A stretch of 64,000 nt of DNA from Variovorax atrisoli 110B. GTDB taxonomy: Bacteria; Pseudomonadota; Gammaproteobacteria; Burkholderiales; Burkholderiaceae_C. Position numbers and translations under genes: made by a program. Position 1 is the first letter of the stretch. The number at the start of each line of letters is the position of its first letter. The notes below the pieces were generated by a model. It did no database searches and was not told the DNA's origin. It saw only the letters and a program-made list of their open reading frames with translations. Below, piece after piece: positions 26,878 through 36,192 of the stretch. The stretch lies in assembly GCF_000382045.1 (NCBI RefSeq), contig NZ_KB907450.1:882204-946203 (forward strand), given 5' to 3'.

Positions 26878-28232
26878 CACGCGGCCTTCTGCACGGCGGG
26901 CGCGATTTCCTGCGCCGCGTAGCGGCTCGCCTTGCGCGGCAGGCCCAGGTGGTCGCGCAGCGTCTGCCCCGGAAGCTCTCGCTGGTAGCGCCCGCGCGCC
27001 TCCAGCGCCGGGATCACGAACTCGATGAAGTCGTCCAGCCCCTGCCCCAGCACCGGGAAGCCGAGGATGAAGCCGTCGGCCGCGCCCTCGTCCACCCAGC
27101 GGATGATCTCGTCGGCGATGCGCTCGCCGGTGCCCACGAACTGCGTGCGGGGCGTGGCCACTTCGAGCGCCACTTCGTGCAGCGTCTGGCCCTTGGCCCT
27201 GGCGTTGGCCTTGATGCGGTCGGTGGTCGAGCGGAAGCTGTTGCGGCCCAGTTCGCCCAGTTCGGGGAACGGCGCGTCCAGCGGGTACTGGCTGAAGTCG
27301 TGGTGGTCGAAGAAGCGTCCCAGGTAGGCCAGGGCTTCCTCCACCGTCAACAGCTCGCGGATGGCGCGGTACTTGGCTTCGGCCTCTTCCTCGGTGGCGG
27401 CGACCACGGGGCCGATGCCCGGGAAGATCTTCACGTCGCCGGCCTGCCGGCCCTGCGCGACGGCGCTGGCCTTCACCTGCCGCAGGAAGCTGCGCGTGTC
27501 CTCCAGCGAAGGCGAATGGGTGAACACGGCGTCGGCGTACTTGCCGGCCAGCCCGATGCCCGCGTCGGACGAGCCGGCCTGGAAGATCACCGGCTGGCCC
27601 TGCGGCGAGCGCTGGATGTTCAGCGGCCCCGACACCTCGAAGAAGCGGCCCTTGTGGTTCAGCGTGTGGAGCTTGCCGCCATCGAAGAAGCGGCCGCTCT
27701 CGCGGTCGCGCACGAAGGCGTCGTCGTCCCAGCTGTCCCACAGGCCCTGCGTCACCGCGAGGTACTCGTCGGCGATTTCGTAGCGCAAGGCGTGCTCGGG
27801 GTGTGCGCGGCTGTAGTTCTTCGCGCTGCCTTCCAGCGGCGTGGTCACCACGTTCCAGCCCGCGCGCCCGCCGCTGATGAGGTCGAGCGAGGCGAACTGG
27901 CGCGCCACCGTGAACGGGTCGCTGTAGGAGCTGGAGACGGTGCCGGCGAGGCCGATCTTCGAGGTCACCGTGGCGAGCGCCGACAGGATCGAGATCGGCT
28001 CGAAGCGGTTGAGGAAGTGCGGGATCGACTTCTCGTTGATGTAGAGCCCATCGGCCACGAACGCGAAGGCGATGCCGGCAGCCTCGGCCTTCTGCGCGGT
28101 GCGCACGAAGAAGCCGAGGTTGACGCTGGCATCGGCCGGCCCGCCCGGATGCTTCCAGGAGTTCATGTGGCTGCCGGCGCCCTGCAGCATGACGCCAAAC
28201 TTGATGCTCTTGTTGCTGTTGTCGTTGCTCAT
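26877..28232 (-). CDS. NtaA/SnaA/DszA-family FMN-dependent monooxygenase, candidate YtnJ/CmoJ-like
   Basis: A 451-residue enzyme of the large-subunit NtaA/SnaA/SoxA(DszA) family. Signature segments include [57 protein letters not shown] with the [19 protein letters not shown] stretch, and [20 protein letters not shown]. Members use reduced FMN from a partner reductase to cleave C-S or C-N bonds. It is encoded 51 bp downstream of another luciferase-like enzyme and coupled to the GNAT gene. No flavin reductase gene is present in this operon. Confidence 0.88.
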   Translation of the reverse strand: MSNDNSNKSIKFGVMLQGAGSHMNSWKHPGGPADASVNLGFFVRTAQKAEAAGIAFAFVADGLYINEKSIPHFLNRFEPISILSALATVTSKIGLAGTVSSSYSDPFTVARQFASLDLISGGRAGWNVVTTPLEGSAKNYSRAHPEHALRYEIADEYLAVTQGLWDSWDDDAFVRDRESGRFFDGGKLHTLNHKGRFFEVSGPLNIQRSPQGQPVIFQAGSSDAGIGLAGKYADAVFTHSPSLEDTRSFLRQVKASAVAQGRQAGDVKIFPGIGPVVAATEEEAEAKYRAIRELLTVEEALAYLGRFFDHHDFSQYPLDAPFPELGELGRNSFRSTTDRIKANARAKGQTLHEVALEVATPRTQFVGTGERIADEIIRWVDEGAADGFILGFPVLGQGLDDFIEFVIPALEARGRYQRELPGQTLRDHLGLPRKASRYAAQEIAPAVQKAA

Positions 28233-28283
28233 GACGATGGCTCGCTTCGAGGGGTTCGCAATGGGAAAAAAGGAAGGAAAGGC

Positions 28284-29297
28284 TCAGGCTGCGACAGGCA
28301 CGGCCTCGCGCGCCGCGGCGAGCAGTTCGACCGACGCACGGCGCTCCGCGAAGCCGGCCACGGGGATGTCGATGACGAACTCCTCGATGCCGTACTGCTC
28401 GCTCAATGCATCGAGCGCATCGCGCACTTCTTCGCCGGTGCCGGCGATCACATGCGGGCGGCGCTCCTCGGTCCGGTAGTCGCTCACGCCCGCCTGCCGT
28501 GCGAACTCGGCGGCTGCTTCGAGGCTTGGCAGGTTCACGCTCTGGCCGGTGGGCAGGTGCACGCGGAAGCTGCGCAGCCCGCCCACGAGCTCCGCGGCCT
28601 TCTCGCTCGTCTCTGCCGCGAAGGCGAAGAGCGCCAGCAGCGGCGCCCGCCCCGTTTCCGCGCGGTAGGCCTCGACCGATCGCGCAAGGTTCACGGGGTC
28701 GCCATTGAAGTGCCCTGCATAGGTGAACTGCCAGCCCAGGCGCGCGGCAAGCACCGCGCTCTCGGGGCTGCCGCCCAGCAGCACGCGCTGCGGCAGTTGC
28801 GGCGGATTGGGCGTGGCCACAGCGCCGGCGAGCGCATGGCCGGAGGCGACGCCGTCGTCCAGGAAGGCATCGAGCTCGGACAGGCGCACGCCGAAGTCGT
28901 CGCTCCTGCTCCTGGCGGGATCGTGCAGCCACTGCAGCGCCTTGCTCGTCAGCGGCAGGCCACCGGGCGCCTTGCCGATGCCGATGTCCACGCGGCCCGG
29001 CGCCAGCGAGGCCAGCACGCGGAACACCTCTGCCACCTTGAAGGGGCTGTAGTGCTGGAGCATGACGCCGCCGGTGCCCACGCGGATGCGCGAAGTCTTT
29101 GCCAGCAGGTGCGCTGCCAGCACCTCGGGCGCCGAACCTGCGTAGTTCCTGTTGCCGTGATGTTCGGCGAGCCAGTAGCGCCGGTAGCCCAGCCGCTCGG
29201 CCGCCTGCGCGAGCGTGATGGTGTGCTGGAACGCCTGTGCGGCGTCGGCGCCTTCCGGGATCAGGCTCTTGTCGAGCAGGGACAGCGAGTAGGACAC
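28284..29297 (-). CDS. Luciferase-like monooxygenase, MsnO8/YtmO-like
   Basis: A 337-residue LLM protein, first gene of the leftward operon. It opens with SLSLLDKSLIPEG and has ERLGYRRYWLAEHHGNRNYAGSAPEVL and RVGTGGVMLQHYSPFKVAEVFRVLASL, the hallmark of the small YhbW/YtmO/MsnO8 subgroup. These FMN-dependent enzymes often sit beside an NtaA-type enzyme, as here. The promoter region (29298-29401) includes a perfect 10-bp palindrome ATATCGATAT at 29381-29390. Substrate unknown; the context favours sulfur-containing amino acid breakdown. Confidence 0.85.
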   Translation of the reverse strand: MSYSLSLLDKSLIPEGADAAQAFQHTITLAQAAERLGYRRYWLAEHHGNRNYAGSAPEVLAAHLLAKTSRIRVGTGGVMLQHYSPFKVAEVFRVLASLAPGRVDIGIGKAPGGLPLTSKALQWLHDPARSRSDDFGVRLSELDAFLDDGVASGHALAGAVATPNPPQLPQRVLLGGSPESAVLAARLGWQFTYAGHFNGDPVNLARSVEAYRAETGRAPLLALFAFAAETSEKAAELVGGLRSFRVHLPTGQSVNLPSLEAAAEFARQAGVSDYRTEERRPHVIAGTGEEVRDALDALSEQYGIEEFVIDIPVAGFAERRASVELLAAAREAVPVAA

Positions 29298-29401
29298 GGT
29301 GTGCGGTGGCTGACGCCCCTTGATGAAGAATTGCTGCGAATTCTCTGGGGCATTGCGCGCACCGCTTGCGCTGAATTCCTATATCGATATCTGCTGGATG
29401 C

Positions 29402-29938
29402 TCAGTGTCTCGTGTGGGAAAGAATGGCCTGCGCAGCCTCTCGCGCGCTCATTGCGGCGGTGTCGATGACGATGCGCGGCGTGCTCCACGGCTCGTAGTC
29501 GTGCCGCTGCACGGACCCCCACGTAGGTGGCGCGAGGCCGGGTATGTCGACGTGCCGCTGCTCGACGCGGCGCCTGTGCTCGGCAGCGTCGGAACACACG
29601 ACCTCGACTTCGACGATGGGTGAAGAAGCCCGCGCCGCGACGGCCCGCCAGGCCTCGCGCGTGACGGGCAAGGGGTTCACGCAGTCGGCCAGAACCGCCT
29701 GGCCCAGGGAAAGATTGGAGCCAGCCAGCGCATAGGCCACGATGTAGCCGGCCGGGCCGATCTCTCTGGTGGATGTTCCGTCGGAAGTACCGTCAGATAT
29801 GCCACCGGGTGCGCCGGCAGAGCGCAGCGCCTGCTCGATGGCATCGATGCGCAGGTACGCGCAAGGCAGCAGCACGGCGATCTCGCGGGCGATGGTGGTC
29901 TTGCCGCTGCCGGGCAGCCCACCCAGAACGATCAGCAT
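29402..29938 (-). CDS. P-loop small-molecule kinase-like protein
   Basis: A 178-residue AAA_33-type nucleotide-binding protein: Walker A GGLPGSGKTT at residues 6-15, a DAIEQALR segment after strand 2, and a lid-like Arg-rich stretch EHRRRVEQRHVD with a following W-x-RHDYEPW. The layout resembles small phosphotransferases such as shikimate/gluconate kinase-like and chloramphenicol phosphotransferase-like proteins. A C-terminal cysteine-free half lacks a recognisable substrate motif. It ends 104 bp upstream of the monooxygenase operon on the same strand and may or may not be cotranscribed with it. Confidence 0.75.
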   Translation of the reverse strand: MLIVLGGLPGSGKTTIAREIAVLLPCAYLRIDAIEQALRSAGAPGGISDGTSDGTSTREIGPAGYIVAYALAGSNLSLGQAVLADCVNPLPVTREAWRAVAARASSPIVEVEVVCSDAAEHRRRVEQRHVDIPGLAPPTWGSVQRHDYEPWSTPRIVIDTAAMSAREAAQAILSHTRH

Positions 29939-30292
29939 GCTCGGTCATCTCCAGGTTCAATGTCCTGGCGCCGAGTTCACCACGAATGGGGCAGCAGGCT
30001 CAACATGGCGGCCGCATGCAGGCGCCGAAGCGCGCGCACAGGCACGTAGCCGTGCGGTGCGCGGCGCGCCAGCGCGTGCGGCGAAGCCGGTGGCACATGC
30101 CAGGCTTTCGCGGTGAGGGCCAGGACATGGCGCGCCTGGGCGGCCGGGGAGACGTAATGGGTGCGCAATTGCATGGCAATCAATGAATCGAACGAATGCT
30201 TGCGCCGATTCTGCAAAGCGCACCCGCCTTTGCCAAAGACGGATTCCGAGTTACCTGATGCGGTCCCTGAGAAGACAAAGAAGAGAAGCGGC
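29939..30292. other. 354-bp region without a confident gene
   Basis: Between the kinase-like gene and the aldo/keto reductase gene. A leftward open frame of 79 codons (29977-30216) begins MQNRRKHSFDSL and is His/Ala/Arg-rich. It has no clear ribosome-binding site, no recognised domain, and an overlapping competing frame. I see no terminator, RNA or repeat here. Confidence 0.4.
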
Positions 30293-31333
30293 TCAGGCGA
30301 AGTCCGTCGAGGGCTTCTCCCAGAGGTTCACGCCGCCTTCCACCGCGTACTTGTCGATCTCGGCCAGTTCCTCCGCGCTCAGCGGCGCATGCGACAGCGC
30401 CGCCACGTTGTCGACGATCTGCTCGGGCCGGCTCGCACCGATCAGCGCCGAGCTCACGCGCGCATCGCGCAGCGTCCAGGTCAGCGCGAGCTGTGCCAGC
30501 GACTGGCCGCGGCGCCGTGCGATCTCGTTGAGCGCGCGGGCACGTTCGACGTTGGCCTCTGACAGGTGCTCCTGCTTCAGCGAGCCGCCGCCGGGCCGGT
30601 TGATGCGGGAGTCGGCCGGGATGCCGCTGAGGTACTTGTCGGTCAGGAGGCCCTGCGCCAGCGGCGTGAAGGCGATGACGCCCGCGCCGAGTTCTTCCGT
30701 TGCGTTCAGCAGGTCCTTCTCGATCCAGCGGTTGAACAGGTTGTAGGCCGGCTGGTGGATGAGCAGCGGCACCTTCCACTCGCGCAGCAGCGCGGCGATC
30801 TCGCGCGTCTTGCCGGCGGAGTAAGACGAAATGCCGATATACAGCGCCTTGCCCTGCTGCACCGCCTGGGCCAGCGCGGAAGCCGTTTCCTCCAGCGGCG
30901 TCTCGGGGTCGAAGCGGTGCGAGTAGAAGATGTCGACGTAGTCCAGGCCCAGGCGCTGCAGGCTCTGGTCGAGGCTGGCGAGCACGTATTTGCGCGAGCC
31001 GCCGCCCTTGCCGTAGGGGCCCGGCCACATGTCCCAGCCTGCCTTGCTGGAGATGATGAGCTCGTCGCGGTACGGCTTGAAGTCTTCGCGCAGCAGGCGG
31101 CCGAAGTTGGTCTCGGCGCTGCCGTAGGGCGGGCCGTAGTTGTTGGCCAGGTCGAAGTGGTTGATGCCCAGGTCGAAGGCGGTGCGCAGCAGCTGGCGCT
31201 GCGTGGCGATGGAGGTGGTGTCCCCGAAGTTGTGCCACAGCCCGAGCGAGATGGCGGGCAGCACCAGCCCGCTGCGGCCGACGCGGCGGTAGGGAATGGC
31301 GTCGTAGCGCTTGGGGTCGGCGTGGTAGGTCAT
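30293..31333 (-). CDS. Aldo/keto reductase, YghZ/L-glyceraldehyde-3-phosphate reductase-like
   Basis: A 346-residue NADPH-dependent aldo/keto reductase of the AKR14/KCNAB-like group. The N-terminus (PKRYDAIPYRRVGRSGLVLPAISLGLWHNFG) is that of YghZ-type enzymes. The catalytic tetrad is visible: Asp and Tyr in HFDLANNYGPPYG, Lys in IISSKAGW and His in IFYSHRFDP. The C-terminal cofactor-binding part is ALIGASRPEQIVDN. The ATG at 31333 is divergent from the importer operon starting at 31576, and the 242-bp gap holds copy 2 of the shared upstream element. Confidence 0.88.
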   Translation of the reverse strand: MTYHADPKRYDAIPYRRVGRSGLVLPAISLGLWHNFGDTTSIATQRQLLRTAFDLGINHFDLANNYGPPYGSAETNFGRLLREDFKPYRDELIISSKAGWDMWPGPYGKGGGSRKYVLASLDQSLQRLGLDYVDIFYSHRFDPETPLEETASALAQAVQQGKALYIGISSYSAGKTREIAALLREWKVPLLIHQPAYNLFNRWIEKDLLNATEELGAGVIAFTPLAQGLLTDKYLSGIPADSRINRPGGGSLKQEHLSEANVERARALNEIARRRGQSLAQLALTWTLRDARVSSALIGASRPEQIVDNVAALSHAPLSAEELAEIDKYAVEGGVNLWEKPSTDFA

Positions 31334-31470
31334 GGGTGTGTCTGGTCCTGGCAATGGAAGAAAGAAGAAAGGGCGACCGAACGAAAGGAGATCGCGGGAA
31401 ACTTTCGAGGATGCCCCCGCCTGCCGCGCGGGGCAAGCATTTCCACGCCGCTGTCGCACTTATCCGTCGC

Positions 31471-31500
31471 CGCATATGCATGCGCGGATTTCTTCGTTGG
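31471..31500 (+). promoter_or_regulatory. Copy 2 of the shared 30-bp upstream element
   Basis: The copy begins CGCATATGCAT at 31471 and ends TTTCTTCGTTGG at 31489-31500, 75 bp upstream of the binding-protein start at 31576. The terminal TTGGAG (31497-31502) and a TAGCAT 17 bp further on could form a weak -35/-10 pair, so the element may overlap the promoter. It matches copy 1 in 24 of 30 bases. Confidence 0.6.
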
Positions 31501-31575
31501 AGGCGTGCGCGCCGCTTCCTAGCATCGGCGCCTAGCCAACTTCCCAGACCGGCCCCGACCTCGGGGCGCGCCGCC

Positions 31576-32631
31576 ATGTCCAACCCGTCCACTCCCGCCC
31601 TTCCCTCGCGCCGCCGCGCGCTCAAGACCTTCGCTTCGCTCGGCGCCGCCGGCGGCCTCGGCGGATTGCTGCTCGCGGGCTGCTCGCGCGACGAAGGCAG
31701 GACCGCATCCGCCGGCAGTGCTCCGGCGGTGGTGAAGAAGACCGGCGACAAGGTCGCGTTCAAGTACCCGAACAACCCCTCCTTCGACCTGATCTACCTG
31801 GCCGACGAGCTCGGCTACTTCGAGGGCACCAACACCCGGCCCGACTACGTCGGCAAGATCGCCGCGCCGCAGATCATTCCGCTGGTGGGCACGGGCGAGA
31901 TCGACTTCGGCAGCCGCATGGTGCCGCTGGTGATCTCGGCCATCGCCTCGGGCGCCGACCTCAAGGTGGTGGCCGCCGGCGGCAAGACGCTGCAGGAAGC
32001 GCCGCACATGAAGTACTTCGTCCGCAAGGACTCGGGCATCCGCGCGCCGAAGGACCTCGAGGGCAAGACCATCGGCTTCAACAGCTTCGGCGCCTGCGCC
32101 GAGTTCGTCACCAAGAAGTACCTGCGCCAGCACGGCGTGGACGTGAACAAGATCAACTTCGTCGTCATCCCCGACGAGCAGGCCGAGCAGACGCTGGTGA
32201 CCGGCAACACCGACCTGGCGATCATCCACGCGCCCTTCTCCGGCCGCGCCGACAACGCCGACTCGCTGGTGCGGCTGTGGAGCGACTTCGACCTCGACGG
32301 CGGCCTGGGCGGCATGGCGCCGTACAGCGCGCACGGCCAGTTCATCCGCCAGCACCCCGAGGCGGTGCGCGACGTGGTGACCGCGCTGGCCAAGGCCGGC
32401 AACTGGGTCAACGCCAACACCGAGGAAGCCCGCAAGCTGGTGGCCAGGCGCATCAACATGGAGCTGAAGAACGTCGACCGCTACGCCTACGTCGACGACC
32501 TGGTGGTGACCGAGCCGCCGATCCAGTACTACATCGACATCCTGCAGTCCGAGGGCAAGCTCGCCACCGGCAAGGTGTCGGTGAAGGACGTGTACACGAA
32601 CGAGTTCAACCCCTTCGCCACGAAGGCCTGA
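31576..32631 (+). CDS. ABC transporter substrate-binding lipoprotein, SsuA/NrtA type
   Basis: A 351-residue binding protein. The N-terminus has SRRRALKTFASLG (Tat-like) followed by a lipobox LLLAGC, so it is probably a lipid-anchored binding protein. Family segments include YPNNPSFDLIYLADELGYF, GTGEIDFGSRMVPLVISAIASGADLKVV, LEGKTIGFNSFGACAEFVTKKYL and NTDLAIIHAPF. It starts an SBP-ATPase-permease-SBP operon on the plus strand. Sulfonate/taurine/nitrate-type ligands are typical of the family; the shared upstream element favours a sulfur source. Confidence 0.87.
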   Translation: MSNPSTPALPSRRRALKTFASLGAAGGLGGLLLAGCSRDEGRTASAGSAPAVVKKTGDKVAFKYPNNPSFDLIYLADELGYFEGTNTRPDYVGKIAAPQIIPLVGTGEIDFGSRMVPLVISAIASGADLKVVAAGGKTLQEAPHMKYFVRKDSGIRAPKDLEGKTIGFNSFGACAEFVTKKYLRQHGVDVNKINFVVIPDEQAEQTLVTGNTDLAIIHAPFSGRADNADSLVRLWSDFDLDGGLGGMAPYSAHGQFIRQHPEAVRDVVTALAKAGNWVNANTEEARKLVARRINMELKNVDRYAYVDDLVVTEPPIQYYIDILQSEGKLATGKVSVKDVYTNEFNPFATKA

Positions 32632-32645
32632 GCGGGCACCAAGCG

Positions 32646-33455
32646 ATGAGCATCAAGATCTCCGCCCGCGACGTGCGGATGGACTACGCCGCACGCGGCG
32701 CCAGCGAACGGGTGCGCGTGCTCGAAGGCTTCGACCTCGACGTGCGCGAAGGCGAGTTCCTCTCGGTGCTCGGCCCCTCGGGCTGCGGCAAGTCGACCTT
32801 CCTCGGCATCCTGGCCGGACTCACCGAGCGCACCGGCGGGCGCATCGCCATCAATGGCCAGCCGCTTTCGGGCATCAACCGCAACCAGGGCGTGGTGTTC
32901 CAGGGCTATGCGCTCTTTCCGTGGCTCACGGGGCTCGACAACATCGCGGTGGGCCTGGACATCCGCGGAGTGGCCAGGGCCGCGCGCCGCCGCACGGCGC
33001 AGGAATACCTGGAGCTCGTCGGCCTGCAGGGCTTCGGCGAGCGCTACCCGCACGAGATCTCCGGCGGCATGAAGCAGCGCGTGGCCATCGCGCGCTCGCT
33101 GGCCTACGAGCCCGACGTGCTGCTGATGGACGAACCTTTCGCCGCGCTCGATGCGCAGACGCGCGAGGTGCTGCAGGGCGAGCTGCTGCGCATCTGGGAG
33201 CAGCACCGCAAGACCATCGTGTTCATCACGCACAGCCTGGAGGAAGCCGTGTACCTCTCAGACCGCGTGGCAGTGATGACGCAGCGGCCCGGCCGCATCA
33301 AGGACATCATCGACATCCCTCTCGCGCGCCCGCGCTCGGCGGAGCTGCGCCACTCGGGCGAGTTCGCAGCGCTGCGCCAGCGCGCCTGGGAGGTGCTGAA
33401 GGACGAAGTGCAGCTCGGCCTGCGGCCCCGGTCGCTCGAAGGAGTGGTGTCGTGA
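32646..33455 (+). CDS. ABC transporter ATP-binding protein, SsuB/TauB/NrtD type
   Basis: A 269-residue ATPase with Walker A GPSGCGKST at residues 43-51, VVFQGYALFPWLT after strand 3, signature ISGGMKQR, Walker B LLMDEPFAALDAQTR and switch ITHSLEEAVYLSDRV. The PFAALDAQTR and HSLEEAVYL stretches are typical of the nitrate/sulfonate class. It lies 14 bp after the binding-protein stop and overlaps the permease GTG start. Confidence 0.92.
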   Translation: MSIKISARDVRMDYAARGASERVRVLEGFDLDVREGEFLSVLGPSGCGKSTFLGILAGLTERTGGRIAINGQPLSGINRNQGVVFQGYALFPWLTGLDNIAVGLDIRGVARAARRRTAQEYLELVGLQGFGERYPHEISGGMKQRVAIARSLAYEPDVLLMDEPFAALDAQTREVLQGELLRIWEQHRKTIVFITHSLEEAVYLSDRVAVMTQRPGRIKDIIDIPLARPRSAELRHSGEFAALRQRAWEVLKDEVQLGLRPRSLEGVVS

Positions 33456-34279
33456 GCGCGGTGCTCGACGCGCCGGTGGTGCGGTCGCCCAGCCGGCTTC
33501 TGAAGCTGGCACGCAGCCTCGGCCGCGTGGCCGAGCGCGGCATCGGCATCGTGCTGTTCCTCGCGCTGTGGGAAGCGCTGCCGCGCCTGGGCATCGTGAG
33601 CGACGCCTACCTGAGCCCGCCTTCGGCCGTGCTCGCGAGCATCGTGCAACTGCTGGAGAACGGCCAGCTCTGGAAGCATGTCGCCGCCAGCCTGCAGCGC
33701 TCAATCTGGGGACTGGTGCTCGCGAGCGTCGCGGGCGTGGTGCTGGGCCTGCTCGTGGGCGGCTTCAGGAGGCTCGCGGCCATCGTCGATCCGGTGCTGC
33801 AGCTGTTCCGCCAGACATCGGCCTTCGCGCTCTTTCCGGTGTTCATCCTGTTCCTGGGCATCGGTGAGCTGTCGAAGGTGGCGATCATCTTCTGGGCCTC
33901 GTTCTGGCCGGTGCTGCTGAGCACGGTGGGCGGGGTGAAGCAGGTCGACCGGCTGCTGGTGAACTCGGCGCTGTCGATGGGCGCCTCGCGCCGCTTCGTC
34001 TTCTTCAAGGTGGTGCTGCCGGCTTCGCTGCCTTCGATCTTCACCGGCGTTCGGCTGGCGGGCGCCTACAGCATCACGGCGCTGGTGGCGGCCGAGATGA
34101 TCGGTGCGCACTCCGGGCTGGGCTTTCTCACGCTGAACTCGCAGGAGACCTTCCAGATACCGACCATGTATGCGGGCATCCTGCTGCTGGCGACGCTCGG
34201 GCTGCTGCTCAACTACCTTCTTGCGCTGCTGGAGCGGCGGCTGCTGCGCTGGCGGCGGGGGCTGAGCCTCGATGAGTGA
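33452..34279 (+). CDS. ABC transporter permease, SsuC/TauC type
   Basis: A 275-residue permease with about six membrane segments and the coupling loop VNSALSMGASRRFVFFKVVLPASLPSIFTGVRL. The VAAEMIGAHSGLGFLTLNSQETF segment near the C-terminus is a class hallmark. It starts at GTG 33452 inside the ATPase stop (GTGA) and overlaps the next binding-protein gene by 8 bp. Confidence 0.9.
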   Translation: MSAVLDAPVVRSPSRLLKLARSLGRVAERGIGIVLFLALWEALPRLGIVSDAYLSPPSAVLASIVQLLENGQLWKHVAASLQRSIWGLVLASVAGVVLGLLVGGFRRLAAIVDPVLQLFRQTSAFALFPVFILFLGIGELSKVAIIFWASFWPVLLSTVGGVKQVDRLLVNSALSMGASRRFVFFKVVLPASLPSIFTGVRLAGAYSITALVAAEMIGAHSGLGFLTLNSQETFQIPTMYAGILLLATLGLLLNYLLALLERRLLRWRRGLSLDE

Positions 34280-35147
34280 AGCCATTTCCACGCGCCCCCG
34301 CAGGTTCGCGTTGGCCAGCGCCTCTCTCGCCGCGGCCGCCGCGCTGGCGGGCCTGGGCGCTTCGTGGGCCTCGGGCAGCCGGCTGAGCGAACTGCCCAAG
34401 GGGCCGGTGCTCGACAGGGCCATCGAGCGCGGCACGCTCGTCGTGGGCGTGCGCCGCTATCCCCGCCCTGCCCCTCCAGAAGCACCCACGCCGCCCGAAC
34501 CCGACGGCTTCGACGCCACGCTGGCGCGCGAGCTCGCACGCTCGCTCGGCGTCAAGCTCGAACTGGTCGGGCTGGACACCGCCACCCAGGAGGCGGCCTT
34601 GCGCGAAGGCCGCGTCGACCTGCTGGTGGCAGGTGTTCCGGCCACGACCGCACCCAAGGGCATCGACGCGGCACCAGGCAGCTACGACACCGGCAGCGGC
34701 CTCGTGGTCGCGCTGCGCAAGGGCCGCGTGCAGGATGCCGACTCGCTGCGCGGCGCCTCGGTCTGCGTGGGCGAAGGCTCGGGCTATGCCGGCGCGGTGT
34801 CGCTGCGCTACGGCGCGCAGCCGCGCAGCTACCCCTCGTCCGTGCATGCGGTGTCGGCCTTCATGGCCGGCGAGTGCACGGCGCTGGCCGAAGACGAGGA
34901 AGTGCTTCAGCGGCTGCTGAAGAACGAGGAATGGCGCTTCTACAAGCCGCTGGCAAGCGGCCTGCGCCCGCCTTCGGACGCCGCCATCCGCCTGCCGCAG
35001 GGCGACGAGGCGTCTCGCGACTACCTGGCCGCCGCGCTGCGCCAATGGCGCGCGGACGGCACGCTGGCAAAGGCGCGCGGCGCACGTGCGGGCAACCTGC
35101 AGTTCGAGATCACGCTGCTCAAGGACGGCCTCGTCTGCCATTCCTGA
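34272..35147 (+). CDS. Family-3 solute-binding protein attached to an SsuABC-like operon
   Basis: A 291-residue protein with an Ala-rich N-terminal export signal preceded by Arg residues (RPRRFALASASLAAAAALAG). The family-3 binding-protein core follows: LDRAIERGTLVVGVRRYP, PDGFDATLARELARSLGVKLELVG, AALREGRVDLLVAG and LRGASVCVGEGSGYAGA. Family-3 proteins usually serve polar amino acid importers, so finding one as the fourth gene of an SsuABC-type operon is unexpected. It overlaps the permease gene by 8 bp, so it is cotranscribed. It may be a second receptor for the same transporter or a sensing protein. Confidence 0.82.
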   Translation: MSEAISTRPRRFALASASLAAAAALAGLGASWASGSRLSELPKGPVLDRAIERGTLVVGVRRYPRPAPPEAPTPPEPDGFDATLARELARSLGVKLELVGLDTATQEAALREGRVDLLVAGVPATTAPKGIDAAPGSYDTGSGLVVALRKGRVQDADSLRGASVCVGEGSGYAGAVSLRYGAQPRSYPSSVHAVSAFMAGECTALAEDEEVLQRLLKNEEWRFYKPLASGLRPPSDAAIRLPQGDEASRDYLAAALRQWRADGTLAKARGARAGNLQFEITLLKDGLVCHS

Positions 35148-35165
35148 GCAGCGCCGCGGCGCGCT

Positions 35166-36158
35166 TCAGGCCTGCTGCGGAGCGCGCCAGTCGGACAGCG
35201 CGAAATCGCGGTTCACGAGGTTCTCGGCCAGCAGGAACTTCTTCACCTCGTCGAGCAGCGCCAGGCCTTCGGGCGGATACGCAGCCTCGGGGAAGTGCGA
35301 CAGCGGGTGCGAGACCTTCACGATCTCCAGCGGAAAGCCGCTCACCTCCGAATGGAAGGCGTAGTAGTCGGCGCTGTTGCGACGGATCTCCTGCAGCGCG
35401 GTGCGCCGCGCGCGCGTCCATGCGGCGGGCAGGCCCGGCGCAGCGGCCAGCAGCTTGCCCGAGGCGACGATCACCGAGGTGCCACGCAGCGTCGGGTGCT
35501 TCTCCGCCTCGTCGATCACCGGATAGCCGCGCGAGGCCAGCAGCGGCCCCACGTCGATCTGCGCCGCGAACGCCGCGATCGATCCCTGGTCGAGCGCCGC
35601 CTCGCCGTCGCGCGGGAACATGTGGATCACCTTGACCGACTTCTGCAGGCCGTTCTCCTTCAGCAGGCCCAGCACGTAGCGGTGCATGTAGGAGCCGCGC
35701 GCCACGCCGATGGACTGGCCCTCGAGTTCCTTCACGCTGCGCACGCCATTGCGCGGCGTGAGCAGCCACACGTTCATGCCGACCGCGTCGAAGCCGATGA
35801 GCTGCCCGTCGAGACCACGCGAGCGCGCCACCACGGCGGGCGTGTCGCCGTAGATGCCGACGTCGAGCGCGCCGGAGAGAAACGCTTCGTTGAGGTCGGG
35901 CCCGTTCGGGAAGTTGCGCGTCGTGATTTCCTTGAAGCCCAGCGGCGCCAGCTCGCGCAGCAGGTGCCCCTGCCGCAGCGCCCAGCCGGTGGCGTTGGCG
36001 GGCTTCTTGCCGGGGCCGATGTAGCCCAGGCGCAGCACCTGGCTGCTGCTGCCCTGCTGCTGGGCAATGGAGAAGACGGGCAACGCGCTCGCGGCGGCTG
36101 CGGCAGTTGCGGCGACGGCGCCGCGCAGCAACCGGCGGCGGCTTGGAAGATCGGACAT
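35166..36158 (-). CDS. SsuA-like aliphatic sulfonate-type binding protein without its own transporter
   Basis: A 330-residue protein with a twin-arginine export signal (SRRRLLRGAVAATAAAAASALP). Family-typical segments are LRLGYIGPGKKPANATGWALRQG, FPNGPDLNEAFLSGALDVGIYGDTPAVVARS, LEGQSIGVARGSYMHRYVLGLL and MFPRDGEAALDQGSIAAFA. It is the third gene of a leftward operon after the flavoprotein (36519-38138) and ferredoxin (36193-36522) genes. No permease or ATPase belongs to that operon. It could use the SsuBC-like pair encoded convergently at 32646-34279, 0.9 kb away. Confidence 0.87.
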   Translation of the reverse strand: MSDLPSRRRLLRGAVAATAAAAASALPVFSIAQQQGSSSQVLRLGYIGPGKKPANATGWALRQGHLLRELAPLGFKEITTRNFPNGPDLNEAFLSGALDVGIYGDTPAVVARSRGLDGQLIGFDAVGMNVWLLTPRNGVRSVKELEGQSIGVARGSYMHRYVLGLLKENGLQKSVKVIHMFPRDGEAALDQGSIAAFAAQIDVGPLLASRGYPVIDEAEKHPTLRGTSVIVASGKLLAAAPGLPAAWTRARRTALQEIRRNSADYYAFHSEVSGFPLEIVKVSHPLSHFPEAAYPPEGLALLDEVKKFLLAENLVNRDFALSDWRAPQQA

Positions 36159-36192
36159 CGAGAAGCTCAGTTGGAAAGGAAATAAAGGCGGC

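Noticed and set aside
29381..29390. ATATCGATAT upstream of the monooxygenase operon as a fourth copy of the shared 30-bp element
   Set aside because: Only the ATATC-ATA half resembles the element; the TTCCTTCKTTG half is missing, so I did not count it.
29957..30223. Small leftward open frames between the kinase-like and aldo/keto reductase genes
   Set aside because: Two overlapping frames compete, neither has a ribosome-binding site or recognisable domain, and the composition is that of random GC-rich sequence.
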